This document shows positions 53,047-61,450 of a stretch of 64,000 nucleotides of DNA, in pieces. Made by a program: the position numbers and the translations under genes. The notes beneath the pieces were generated by a model, which was not told the origin of the DNA, searched no databases, and saw nothing but the letters and a program-made list of their open reading frames with translations. Origin of the DNA: Paenibacillus silagei (GTDB lineage: Bacteria > Bacillota > Bacilli > Paenibacillales > Paenibacillaceae); the NCBI RefSeq assembly GCF_017874735.1, contig NZ_JAGGLV010000006.1:1-64000 (forward strand). The letters run 5' to 3'. Each line of letters starts with the position of its first letter. The first letter of the stretch is position 1.

Positions 53047-55008
53047 TTATCCAAACTGCCAGCCGAGCAGATTCCAATAGTAGAAGAAGAACGTCAGTTG
53101 GGCAGCCGACAGCATCACTAAGGTGTAATGCACCCGCCTGAGGGCGGTCCAATATTTATTTTTCCATACCAGTATAGCTGAGACCAGCATTGCTAAGGTC
53201 AAGCCCGCCATAATAATTGGCATAACCAAGCTGACAGACAGTAAAGGGCTGATACTGCTGAGCTTCTGCATAATGTCCATGGACATAATAATCATAAACA
53301 GAGTCATAAAAGACAACAGCGCCCAAACGGCAGTTCCCGCAGATAATCGGATGGCCCGCTTTTCCGGGAGCGTCATCGCCTTGAACCTGCGTCTGAAGAA
53401 GATAGGTCCGGGCAATGCCGTGAGGAAAATGAATCCCAAGACACCAAGCAGGATAAGCCAAAACTTACTCTGATCCAAAAGCGGCGTACGCTCCAGCGGC
53501 ATCTCCGGAGCCATGTCCAGGAGCATATGTGTCACTGCGCCGGACTCATCCGTCAGGAAGCCGATCTGGTCGGTCCCTTCCTCCAGCTGGAACAGGTTAG
53601 GAGCGACTGCTCTGTACAGCTGTTGTTCACTACCGCTTCCCAAGGATATCTTGTTATCCACAATCGTAACATTCAGCTGGGCAAAAAAGTTAAAGAACTT
53701 GTCAATATCACTTATGTTGCGGCGTGTAAATTGATAGGAGCCGGCATATTTCTGTACGGATTCCGCGGAAGCGGAGAACTCCGGCTGCTTCACTTCAGGA
53801 GCGGGATAGTACTTGTTGAACAAAGCCTGGACCAGATGGGTAGCAGCTTCGCTGCCTTGACCGCCATTGTAGGATAAGAAAATCCCCAGTTGCTTGGCAG
53901 GTGCGAGATACAATTCCGTATTAAACATGGGATCGGAGCCGCCATGAGAGATTATTCTCACCCCGTTCACCCGCTTCTCTGCGAATCCGAGAGCTACTCC
54001 CGGCAGGCGCTTATCGAGCTGGAATGCCGTTGAATGCATCAATGGAGCCGTCTCAGGCTTCAGAATCTGACCGGTGCCATATTTCCCGTTCTGCAGATGC
54101 GCGATCATGAAATGTGCCATGTCTATTGCAGATACAGTACCCGAGCCGGCAGGACGAAATCCGCCCTCGAAGGTAGGTGTGCCCGGAATAAAGCTGCCGT
54201 TCCCGCTATTATACCCTACCACCTGGTTAGGGATGAATGACTCCGGCAAAGGCTCCACGACCGTTGAATGCTTCATGTCCAGCGGATCGAAGATATACTT
54301 CTGAATATAATCATTATAAGGAATACCGCTGACATCCTCCACGATCATACCTGCAAGCGTTGCTCCATAATTAGAATAGGCACTCATCTCACCTGGCGGT
54401 CTGATCCGTGCCAGCATATGTTTATTGAGTGTCTCCGAGATGGAACCGGGCAATCCGGCAGGATCAGTGACGATCTGATAACCGACTCCGCCCTCTTCAA
54501 AGCCTGCTGTATGGGTCATCAAATGACGCATGGTGATGGGTTCAGGATAAGTAGCAGGAATCTTCACGGATTTCAGGTAGGTATTAATGTCCGTGTCCAG
54601 ATCAATCTTGCCCTGTTCCACCAGCTGCATCACTGCTGTCCAGGTGAACAGCTTGGTCGTTGAAGCGATTCGGAACATGCTGGTTGCAGGGTCAACCGGA
54701 GCCGCTTGCTCCAGATTGGAACTGCCATACCCCTTGCCCAGAATGATTTTGCCATCCTTGACGATGGAGATCACCGCTCCCGGAATTTGCAGCCGGTTCA
54801 TATACTCTTCCATCATTCCATCCACGAAGGCTGTCAGACTTGCCGTATCCTCAAGATTGGCAGGCGCTTCAATCCGGGAACCCGGTGAAGCGGCTTGTCC
54901 TGTCTCCGCACTGGCATGTTTCCCGGGAAATATAAGGCTCGCACTTAATCCCATCACAGCCAATATAGCCAGAGCAGCGAGCAGCCTTTTTTTCATAAAT
55001 ATCAACAT
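53047..55008 (-). CDS. Serine hydrolase, beta-lactamase fold, membrane-anchored
   Basis: 653 aa from the ATG at 55008, five bases after GGAGGG. Signal peptide to about residue 34, then a class C beta-lactamase/DD-peptidase-like domain: RIASTTKLFTW (Ser116-x-x-Lys119), SAYSNYGATLAG (Tyr-Ser-Asn) and ISHGGSDP (the His-Gly-Gly that replaces Lys-Thr-Gly). A beta-barrel follows, then four or five membrane helices after about 500. Likely a cell-envelope esterase, peptidase or D-aminoacyl hydrolase. Operon mate of the two-component system. Confidence 0.88.
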   Translation of the reverse strand: MLIFMKKRLLAALAILAVMGLSASLIFPGKHASAETGQAASPGSRIEAPANLEDTASLTAFVDGMMEEYMNRLQIPGAVISIVKDGKIILGKGYGSSNLEQAAPVDPATSMFRIASTTKLFTWTAVMQLVEQGKIDLDTDINTYLKSVKIPATYPEPITMRHLMTHTAGFEEGGVGYQIVTDPAGLPGSISETLNKHMLARIRPPGEMSAYSNYGATLAGMIVEDVSGIPYNDYIQKYIFDPLDMKHSTVVEPLPESFIPNQVVGYNSGNGSFIPGTPTFEGGFRPAGSGTVSAIDMAHFMIAHLQNGKYGTGQILKPETAPLMHSTAFQLDKRLPGVALGFAEKRVNGVRIISHGGSDPMFNTELYLAPAKQLGIFLSYNGGQGSEAATHLVQALFNKYYPAPEVKQPEFSASAESVQKYAGSYQFTRRNISDIDKFFNFFAQLNVTIVDNKISLGSGSEQQLYRAVAPNLFQLEEGTDQIGFLTDESGAVTHMLLDMAPEMPLERTPLLDQSKFWLILLGVLGFIFLTALPGPIFFRRRFKAMTLPEKRAIRLSAGTAVWALLSFMTLFMIIMSMDIMQKLSSISPLLSVSLVMPIIMAGLTLAMLVSAILVWKNKYWTALRRVHYTLVMLSAAQLTFFFYYWNLLGWQFG

Positions 55009-55110
55009 TATTACCCTCCGCATCATCTTCTATATTTAAGATTAGGGCCAATCTCCCTAACACTTCTAGAGATTATCAGAGTAGTGTGAATGGAACGTTA
55101 ACAGAACTTC

Positions 55111-55130
55111 TAATCGTTATGTAACGATTA
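55111..55130. promoter_or_regulatory. Palindrome upstream of the serine-hydrolase operon
   Basis: TAATCGTTA and TAACGATTA around TG. Located about 100 bp before the start codon at 55008 and overlapping the stop of the 55128 gene. A TTAACG/GATAAT promoter-like pair follows within 60 bp. Could be an operator or a weak terminator (no T run). Confidence 0.4.
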
Positions 55131-55562
55131 ATTTCTTTTCCATACCCTTACACTGATTAAATAATATAAAGTCATAAGAAATTGGATTATTAATATACCC
55201 AGCGGAAACAAATAAAGCATTTCAAACTGATATTTTCGGAAAAGCTCAAAGGAAACTACAGCATAGCCTCTGGGTTCAATACCTTGCAATTCCACGAAAA
55301 GAAATAAGAGTAAACTGCTTGGAATGACCGTAAATAAAAACCAGGTGATTTGCTCCTCTCTCTTATTAGCCCTAATAAACAATAAAGAATTAATAAAACA
55401 CATGCATAAGGGCAGGAAGTAGGTTTTGCAAAGTAATATTATTATTCCTGTTGCCCATCCCTCAATTCTTATCTCAAGAAAATAGATTAAAATCAGATGT
55501 ACTGCAATTGCTGCTAACATATAAAGAACGGCTTGGTATATTGGCTTTATGAATTTCCCCAT
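55128..55562 (-). CDS. Four-helix membrane protein, paralogue A
   Basis: 144 aa with four hydrophobic helices (about 11-30, 37-60, 73-92 and 115-137). Family not recognised. It aligns along its length with the gene at 55602: TWFLFTVIPSSLLLF against VWLLTSLLPSAAILF, FELFRKYQFEMLYLFPLGIL against EFHFEQGYLELMLLFPFVYS. The two appear to be a tandem duplication. Confidence 0.7.
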   Translation of the reverse strand: MGKFIKPIYQAVLYMLAAIAVHLILIYFLEIRIEGWATGIIILLCKTYFLPLCMCFINSLLFIRANKREEQITWFLFTVIPSSLLLFLFVELQGIEPRGYAVVSFELFRKYQFEMLYLFPLGILIIQFLMTLYYLISVRVWKRN

Positions 55563-55601
55563 TCTCTTTTCTCCTTGCTAACATTGTATGAGGCAAAATG
55601 A

Positions 55602-56027
55602 TTATTCTTTGGATAATATCATAAACCATATGGAAACCCACAGGAGTAACTGGATAACCGAATAGACAAATGGGAATAACAGCATCAATTCCAAATAACC
55701 TTGTTCAAAATGGAATTCTATAAATACAGGTTCGCTCGGCTCCGCACCTGTAATTTCTTTTATTTTAAAAAGGATGGCCGCACTGGGAAGCAGACTGGTC
55801 AATAGCCAAACCAGATTATACCTGATCTTCTTCGTTTTCAAAGACCTTACACAAGTTGCATACAACAAAAAAACCGGAGCGCAATATGTCAATGCAATTT
55901 GCAGACCCCCTACTTCCTCCCACGCACCCTTTTTTAAATTCAAAAAGCTAATAATCAGCAAATGAATTATACCCACCACTGCAACCTGCGCTAGTCCTTT
56001 AATCCTAATCATCATCCGCTCACTCAA
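55602..56027 (-). CDS. Four-helix membrane protein, paralogue B
   Basis: 141 aa, same layout and about the same length as paralogue A, 39 bp upstream of it in the same direction. Helices at about 12-30, 42-58, 71-88 and 112-137. Highly hydrophobic, with a short Lys-rich loop (RSLKTKKIRYN). Function unknown; perhaps a two-component membrane complex. Confidence 0.7.
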   Translation of the reverse strand: MSERMMIRIKGLAQVAVVGIIHLLIISFLNLKKGAWEEVGGLQIALTYCAPVFLLYATCVRSLKTKKIRYNLVWLLTSLLPSAAILFKIKEITGAEPSEPVFIEFHFEQGYLELMLLFPFVYSVIQLLLWVSIWFMILSKE

Positions 56028-56111
56028 CTTATCTCCCCCGAGATTATATATATTTTCCTTTTACACCGAATATCGGATTCTCCGCTTGATTTATGTATAT
56101 CAAAGAACATC

Positions 56112-56141
56112 AAAAAAGGAGCCGTATACAGATACGGCCCC
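56112..56141 (-). terminator. Intrinsic terminator of cueP
   Basis: GGGGCCGTATC / TATACGGCTCC read on the minus strand, followed by six T residues. About 60 bp past the cueP stop. Confidence 0.82.
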
Positions 56142-56201
56142 AACTCATATTATTCTTCTTACAAACGAGATGGTACAGACAGAATCAGGATTGCTATACT
56201 T

Positions 56202-56762
56202 TTAGCTTAATTGCATAGTAGTCAGGCAAGTATCATCACTCTCAAAAGTGGAAATCTCAGACTGGGCCTGCTTACCTTCATGAGTAATGGTCATCTTATA
56301 GTTCTGATCACGCGGCAGCCATAGGTCGATGAAGCCGTTCGGCTGGGACTTGACGGTCTGGTTCATGATCTCCTTACCGTCCGCATCTTCGATTGTTACC
56401 CCGAAGGATTGGCCGGCCATCTCTCCCTGGCAGCCGGTCAGGCTGTGGGTGGCACAGGGATGTGTATTCTGCACATAAGGGGCAACCGACAGGAAGAACT
56501 CATCCTCCGGCAGCCCATAGACTGCTTTGTTAGAACCGCCGCTGTCCACAATCAGCTGGGTCGAGGTAATCGAAGCGGATTCCGCCGTCAAGGTACGTGA
56601 GCTGAAGTCAGCCACCATTTGCTTGATGTCCTGACTGGCAGCCTGACTGCTTCCCGGAGTTGTAGCAACCTCCGTTGTCTTCGTCCCCCCACTTCCCGCG
56701 TACAGGTAGATTCCCAGCGCTGCAATAACCGCGCAAGTACCCGCTACTACTTTATTGTTCAT
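56202..56762 (-). CDS. cueP: CueP-type copper-binding lipoprotein/periplasmic protein
   Basis: 186 aa with one N-terminal helix as signal or anchor (VVAGTCAVIAALGIYLYAG). Family marks are HPCATHSLTGCQGEM, KSQPNGFIDLWLPRD and the end DDTCLTTMQLS; the spread cysteines and histidine are expected to bind copper. In Salmonella CueP is the main periplasmic copper store and supplies SodCII. A Gram-positive version acts outside the membrane. It starts 29 bp after the antiporter stop, in the same direction, and has its own terminator. Confidence 0.85.
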   Translation of the reverse strand: MNNKVVAGTCAVIAALGIYLYAGSGGTKTTEVATTPGSSQAASQDIKQMVADFSSRTLTAESASITSTQLIVDSGGSNKAVYGLPEDEFFLSVAPYVQNTHPCATHSLTGCQGEMAGQSFGVTIEDADGKEIMNQTVKSQPNGFIDLWLPRDQNYKMTITHEGKQAQSEISTFESDDTCLTTMQLS

Positions 56763-56791
56763 GTTAAAATTCAGCTCCTTGTAGATGGCAT

Positions 56792-58780
56792 TCAGCCCAT
56801 TTCTTCCCGCAGATCATGCTCCATGAACAGAATATCACGTTTCATTTCCTTCATGCTAGCTCTGGAGATCCGTCCGGCCTCGAACATCAGCTGAATGTGG
56901 TCACGTTCGAGCTGAATGCCTGCTCTCGACAATTCCTGCAGCGATTCTTCGAACTCCCGTTTCGTGGAGGAGATGGACTCTGGACGGGTTAACCGCATTC
57001 TTCCCCGCTCATAGCGCAGAATCAGGGAGCTGATTACTTCAGGCTCCATCTCCCCCGTATTCTGCAGCTCTCTCAGCCGCTCAAGAACATAAGCGAAAAT
57101 CCCGGCCTGCAGCCGGTTTGATTCCTCACGCCGCTCCTGCGCGCTTAAGCGGACCTGCTGAATGACACCTGTGATTTCTTCCCAGCTTTTGAACGGAATC
57201 AGATCATTCTTGTACTGCGGATCACGGGTGTATATGAACAGCTGCCGGTTCAGGCGGTTCAGATAGCGGTATGCCGTATACGGGTTCACTTCGTGCTGCT
57301 TGAGCGCAAGCATAGTGTATTCCCGCTGCCACTTGAGTGCTGTCACCCCAAGCTTCCGTTCCATTTCCTCAGCGTCTTCATTCTTCTTCAGCAGACGGAT
57401 TCTTGCGTTATAGATCCCGGTTAGATGATTCAAGGCGAGGCGGGACTGATCTGTTGCCTGCTCATTTAAGCCCGCAACCACACTGCGCAGAATTTCGATT
57501 TTGGCCTCGGCCTCCTCAGCATTGTGCTCTGCTTCATGATCTGAGCCAAGCAGCAGCGGCAGCAGAAAGTTAGACGCCAGCAGGGTCCACAGAATGACAC
57601 CCGCCGCCAGGAAAATAATCAGGTCTCTCGCCGGAAAGTAGGAGCCGTCATCCAGGAAAAACGGCAGTGACATCGTACTCGCCAGGGTAATCGTACCTCG
57701 AACCCCCGACAGTGTAAGAATGAGCGCCTTTTTGAATTCCAGCTTCCAGGGTCCGCGCGGCTCCTCCCCTTCGGGAATATCCATGACTAGCATCCAGATC
57801 AGCCTCAGACCGAGGACAGCAGCGGTTAATAGCAGGGTATACAGGATAACCTGGACATTCCCTATATCCGGGTTGTTCCAGACGGTCTGAATAATCTCCG
57901 GCAGCTGGGTACCCAGCAGCAGGAAGACCAGGCCGTTCAGGACGAAGATAATGACGGACCAGGTGCTTTTGGACACGATACTCAGCTTGGCTACTTCAGG
58001 ATTCATCTGCTTGTACCCGAAGGAATGGGCGATCCCTGCACTGACCACTGCCAGAATGCCATTGACTCCCAGCTCCTCAGCGGCCATGAAAATTGCAAAG
58101 GGTGTCAGAATCTCAATCAGCATATGTAGCGTGACATTCTCCATCCCGAGCCTGCGCAGCCACCGGACGATCCCGTACTTAATGAGCGTGAGCACAAGAC
58201 CCAGCACCACACCGCCTAGCGAGATGCCAATAAAGCTCAGACTGGCCGTTTTGAAAGAGAATGCGCCTGTAACCATAGCTGCGACTGCAAATTGAAAGGA
58301 CACCAGACCCGACGCGTCGTTAATCAAAGATTCTCCTTCGAGAATTTGCATCGTCTGATGGGGGATTTTTACTTTTTGCTCCAAAGCGCCTACAGCGATC
58401 GCATCCGTAGGGGCCAGTGCCGCAGCCAGCGCAAACGCAGCCGCCAGGGGCAATACCGGCAGCAGCCAGTGCAGGAAATATCCCAGCACCCCTACCGTTA
58501 GAAAAACCAGCCCCAGCGCCAGCAGCAATATCGGCTTTTTCAGCTTCCATAAGGCCACTTTATCGGCAAGCCTGCCGTCATTGAACAGCAAGGGAGCAAT
58601 GAATAATAGCAGGAACAGCTCCGGGTTCAACTCCAGCTCGAAATGCAGGGGCAGCCAGGTCAAGGCCATACCCAGCGCGATCTGAATGATCGGCACGGAG
58701 AGCGAGGGGATAAACCGGTTCACCAGATTAGACAGTGACACGGCTGCCAGCATCAACAAAATATACTCAAATAATTCCAA
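56792..58780 (-). CDS. Na+/H+ antiporter, CPA1 family (NhaK/NhaP-like)
   Basis: 662 aa from a TTG at 58780 (MELFEYILLMLAAVSLSNLV), nine bases after GGAGG; an ATG eight codons upstream overlaps that site. About 12 helices, with APTDAIAVGALEQK and GESLINDASGLVSFQFA (the CPA1 Asn-Asp ion-binding pair). A soluble tail of about 240 residues follows, with long charged helices, typical of NhaK. It probably exports Na+ or K+ in exchange for protons. Confidence 0.92.
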   Translation of the reverse strand: MELFEYILLMLAAVSLSNLVNRFIPSLSVPIIQIALGMALTWLPLHFELELNPELFLLLFIAPLLFNDGRLADKVALWKLKKPILLLALGLVFLTVGVLGYFLHWLLPVLPLAAAFALAAALAPTDAIAVGALEQKVKIPHQTMQILEGESLINDASGLVSFQFAVAAMVTGAFSFKTASLSFIGISLGGVVLGLVLTLIKYGIVRWLRRLGMENVTLHMLIEILTPFAIFMAAEELGVNGILAVVSAGIAHSFGYKQMNPEVAKLSIVSKSTWSVIIFVLNGLVFLLLGTQLPEIIQTVWNNPDIGNVQVILYTLLLTAAVLGLRLIWMLVMDIPEGEEPRGPWKLEFKKALILTLSGVRGTITLASTMSLPFFLDDGSYFPARDLIIFLAAGVILWTLLASNFLLPLLLGSDHEAEHNAEEAEAKIEILRSVVAGLNEQATDQSRLALNHLTGIYNARIRLLKKNEDAEEMERKLGVTALKWQREYTMLALKQHEVNPYTAYRYLNRLNRQLFIYTRDPQYKNDLIPFKSWEEITGVIQQVRLSAQERREESNRLQAGIFAYVLERLRELQNTGEMEPEVISSLILRYERGRMRLTRPESISSTKREFEESLQELSRAGIQLERDHIQLMFEAGRISRASMKEMKRDILFMEHDLREEMG

Positions 58781-58900
58781 TCGGACAAACCTCCATCTCT
58801 GCACTTGTATGTGCAGATACTAAATTACGTTATGTATGTAAACTCAGTATAAACGATCTGGAAGGAAATATCCTCTTGGTGGCGGACTATAAAGCATCTA

Positions 58901-58930
58901 TTGCCGCTCCCCCGTGTGCAGGCGTATAAT
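58901..58930 (+). promoter_or_regulatory. Sigma-A-type promoter before the DUF559-like gene
   Basis: TTGCCG and TATAAT 18 bp apart. Transcription would start near 58937, just before the hairpin at 58944. Confidence 0.5.
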
Positions 58931-58943
58931 TAGCTCAGACGAA

Positions 58944-58985
58944 GAACGTCCCAAGCCATCGCTGGCAGAGGGGCGTTCTTTTTTT
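58944..58985 (+). terminator. Intrinsic terminator in a short leader
   Basis: AGAACGTCCC / GGGGCGTTCT (one G-U) followed by seven T residues, between a likely promoter and the gene at 59014. It would end transcription after about 45 bases unless bypassed. Confidence 0.75.
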
Positions 58986-59013
58986 GCGTAAAGGAGAGAT
59001 GGAGGGAATGCAA

Positions 59014-59679
59014 ATGGATTTTGAAAAAGCGCATCAGCTGCTCTTGGACCATCATTTGTCGATCAGAACAGGAGAGCGCAGAGGCCGGCTGTCACGGGGG
59101 CATCAGTATGCAGAGAAGCTGCTGCTGCGTAATGTCTGGTGGCCGCTGTTTGGCAATCTGGATGATCTGCATCCGGAGTATGAGGTCTACGACTGGAACC
59201 GTAAATCGCAATTTCTGGATTTTGCATTTCTTCCGTCGTACGGGAAGTTCGGCCTGGAATGTGATGGTTATCAGAGCCATGTGAAGGATATGGACCGCGA
59301 AAGGTTCAGCTACTCACTGAATCGGGAGAATTATCTGAACGGACTGGGCTGGAGGATTGTACATTTCTCCTTCGATGATGTGCAGAATCGTCCGGAAATC
59401 TGCCGTATGCTGCTGCAAATGGTCATTTCCCCTTCTTTACTCCGTGTTCAGTCAGGACCCTCACTTTCACCGAGGGAAAGAGAGATTGTCAGACTCTCCT
59501 TGAGTCAAAAAAAGGGGTTACGGCCCAAAGATGTGATGCTTCAATACAACGTAAGCTTTCGGACGGCTCGCAAACAACTGCAGGAGCTGGTTCATAAAGG
59601 ACTGCTGCGCCCTATCATGCTAAACAGATACATTTGCTACTATGAGCCCGTGCAGGGATTACCTGATTTGCATCAGTAA
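59014..59679 (+). CDS. DUF559-like (PD-D/ExK nuclease fold) protein with C-terminal HTH
   Basis: 221 aa from the ATG at 59014, seven bases after GGAGG. The centre reads FLDFAFLPSYGKFGLECDGY, QSHVKDMDRERFSY and GWRIVHFSFDDV, the layout of VSR/DUF559 endonuclease-like domains with acidic residues and a final Q/W-R-I-x-x-F. A C-terminal helix-turn-helix-like part follows (RPKDVMLQYNVSFRTARKQL). Might bind and cut or nick DNA. The target is unknown. Confidence 0.72.
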   Translation: MDFEKAHQLLLDHHLSIRTGERRGRLSRGHQYAEKLLLRNVWWPLFGNLDDLHPEYEVYDWNRKSQFLDFAFLPSYGKFGLECDGYQSHVKDMDRERFSYSLNRENYLNGLGWRIVHFSFDDVQNRPEICRMLLQMVISPSLLRVQSGPSLSPREREIVRLSLSQKKGLRPKDVMLQYNVSFRTARKQLQELVHKGLLRPIMLNRYICYYEPVQGLPDLHQ

Positions 59680-60129
59680 GTACTGATGACTAGCCTTGGG
59701 TGAATCGCTCTGAACATAGGTAGGCCTTATGAGTAAATCCTCAGTATGCAATTTGGCGGGGATTGTAGCGGGTTGACAGTCTAGCAGCCTTAATAATGTT
59801 GCAGATATTGCAACTTGGCTATCTAGATACTGGGGTGTGCGGGAGAATTGTTGCAGGAAATGCAGGAATCTTAACGTGAAGTTACTTAAATGCGGAGTAT
59901 TCCTGCTTTTTGTGCAACATTTTCTGATTATGGCCCCTTAATGATAGGTAATGTTGCATTATGTGCAGGAATTGTAATTGCGCTGCCGCCTCCACTTCCA
60001 AATCAGCAGGGGATGGCTCAATGTACAGTTCAGCGGATGGTCAGTGGTTGGTCAGCAGATGGCTCAGGGGACGACTCAATGTATAGGTCAGCAAAATGAC
60101 TCAGCAGGTGAACACATTTACAGAGGAAC
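59680..60129. repeat. GTTGCA/TGCAGGAAT repeats and GGTCAG/GGCTCA repeats
   Basis: Noncoding. GTTGCAGGAAATGCAGGAAT at 59849 is inverted as ATTCCTGCTTTTTGTGCAAC at 59899, and ATGTTGCATTATGTGCAGGA at 59951 is a further direct copy. From 60010 to 60100 the short words GGTCAG, GGCTCA and GACTCA recur in tandem. No gene supported. Confidence 0.6.
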
Positions 60130-60154
60130 ACCCCGCTTATTTCATAAGCGGGGT
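60130..60154 (-). terminator. Hairpin overlapping the solute-binding gene stop
   Basis: ACCCCGCTTAT / ATAAGCGGGGT around 3 bases; the stop codon of the 60137 gene is inside. There is no T run after it, so it may stabilise the mRNA rather than terminate. Confidence 0.55.
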
Positions 60155-61450
60155 AACTTCCTGTTCCATTTGCCCGAGCAACTCGTCAACGGTGGACGTT
60201 TGCGTGTAGAGACCGTCCATCAACAGCTGGATCTTCGTATCAATCTGCTGCCAGTTCTTATGTCCTGGCGCGATCCGCGCCGTGGCGATCTGATCGAGCA
60301 CCGCCCGCTGGATGCTCTCCGGTGAAGGCTTGGATGCTGCCCGCAGGAAGACATCGGATTCCAGAACAGACTTACGTGACGGGACAAAATATTGCGCGGT
60401 GATGCTCATAGACTCTGCACTGGTGATGAACTTGAGAAATTCTGCAGCCTCTGCCGGATGACTGGTCTCAAAAACAGATACTCCCGCATAACCGAGGGAG
60501 GTCCCTGTCCCCTTAATGCCTGACGGCATCGGAGCGATGTCCCAGGCAAAATCGGTAACCGCGCGGGCCTTGGAAGTATAGCTGTAACGGTCCGTATACA
60601 TTCCAATCCGGCCGCTGTCGAAGGCAATCTCATCCCCGGGCAGCGGGTGCACCTTGCTCTTGAACATCATGTCACTGTAGAGCTGGAGCGCTTCCTTCCC
60701 TGCGGGAGAATTGAGTGCAAATGATGCTCCGCCGCTGTCGAACAGCTCCGCTCCATGCGACCAGAACAGCGGCAGCAGTGCGTCCGACCAGTTGTTCCAA
60801 TCGCGGACCAGCTTCACGCCGTAGATGCCCCGCTGCGGGTCGGTAAGGCTTCGCGCCGCCTTGAGGAATTCATCGTAGTTCCACTGTCCTTCTTCATACA
60901 GCTCCGTTGGCGTCTTCAGTCCACGGGCCTGGAACAGATCCTTATTGTAATAGATCAGCACCGGGGGCGTGGAGAACGGGATGCCATATAACTGGTCTCC
61001 CCGCTTAAAAATATCAAGGGTAGACGGATAAATATCCGCATACCGGTAGTCAGAGTCATCCTGAACCGCTGCGGCAATATCAGCCAGTTGGCCTGATTCA
61101 AGCAGTTGCGGGATCATCCGCTCCGCCAGCCAGCCGGCATCCGGCGCGGTGCGGGAGGCCAGCATGATTGACAGCTTCTGCTGATAATCCGCAAAGGGAA
61201 TCATCATAATCTCGACCTCGATCCCGGAATGAAGCTGTTCAAATTCAGCTATAAGCTCCTCCACCATCGCCTTCTGCGCATCATTGCCCCAGATACTGAA
61301 CTTCAGCTTCACGGGTGCCTGCACAGCAGCCGTCCCGCTCTCCACTTCTCCCTCCCCGGCTAACCCGCCGGGCGCGCCGTTTCCGGCATCCGAAGAACAG
61401 CCCCCAGCCAGCAATACCGCAGCGATAAGCGCTAACAGCCTAATCCGCAT
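60137..61450 (-). CDS. ABC transporter sugar-binding lipoprotein
   Basis: 437 aa with lipobox LLAGGCSSD (Cys18). Family 1 solute-binding layout: VKLKFSIWGNDAQKAMVEEL, GIEVEIMMIPFADYQQKLSIM and WNYDEFLKAARSLTDP. It should capture an oligosaccharide outside the membrane. No permease genes are in view (they may be elsewhere). Its start overlaps the stop of the sensor kinase gene (TAATG), so the two are coupled. Confidence 0.92.
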   Translation of the reverse strand: MRIRLLALIAAVLLAGGCSSDAGNGAPGGLAGEGEVESGTAAVQAPVKLKFSIWGNDAQKAMVEELIAEFEQLHSGIEVEIMMIPFADYQQKLSIMLASRTAPDAGWLAERMIPQLLESGQLADIAAAVQDDSDYRYADIYPSTLDIFKRGDQLYGIPFSTPPVLIYYNKDLFQARGLKTPTELYEEGQWNYDEFLKAARSLTDPQRGIYGVKLVRDWNNWSDALLPLFWSHGAELFDSGGASFALNSPAGKEALQLYSDMMFKSKVHPLPGDEIAFDSGRIGMYTDRYSYTSKARAVTDFAWDIAPMPSGIKGTGTSLGYAGVSVFETSHPAEAAEFLKFITSAESMSITAQYFVPSRKSVLESDVFLRAASKPSPESIQRAVLDQIATARIAPGHKNWQQIDTKIQLLMDGLYTQTSTVDELLGQMEQEVTPLMK

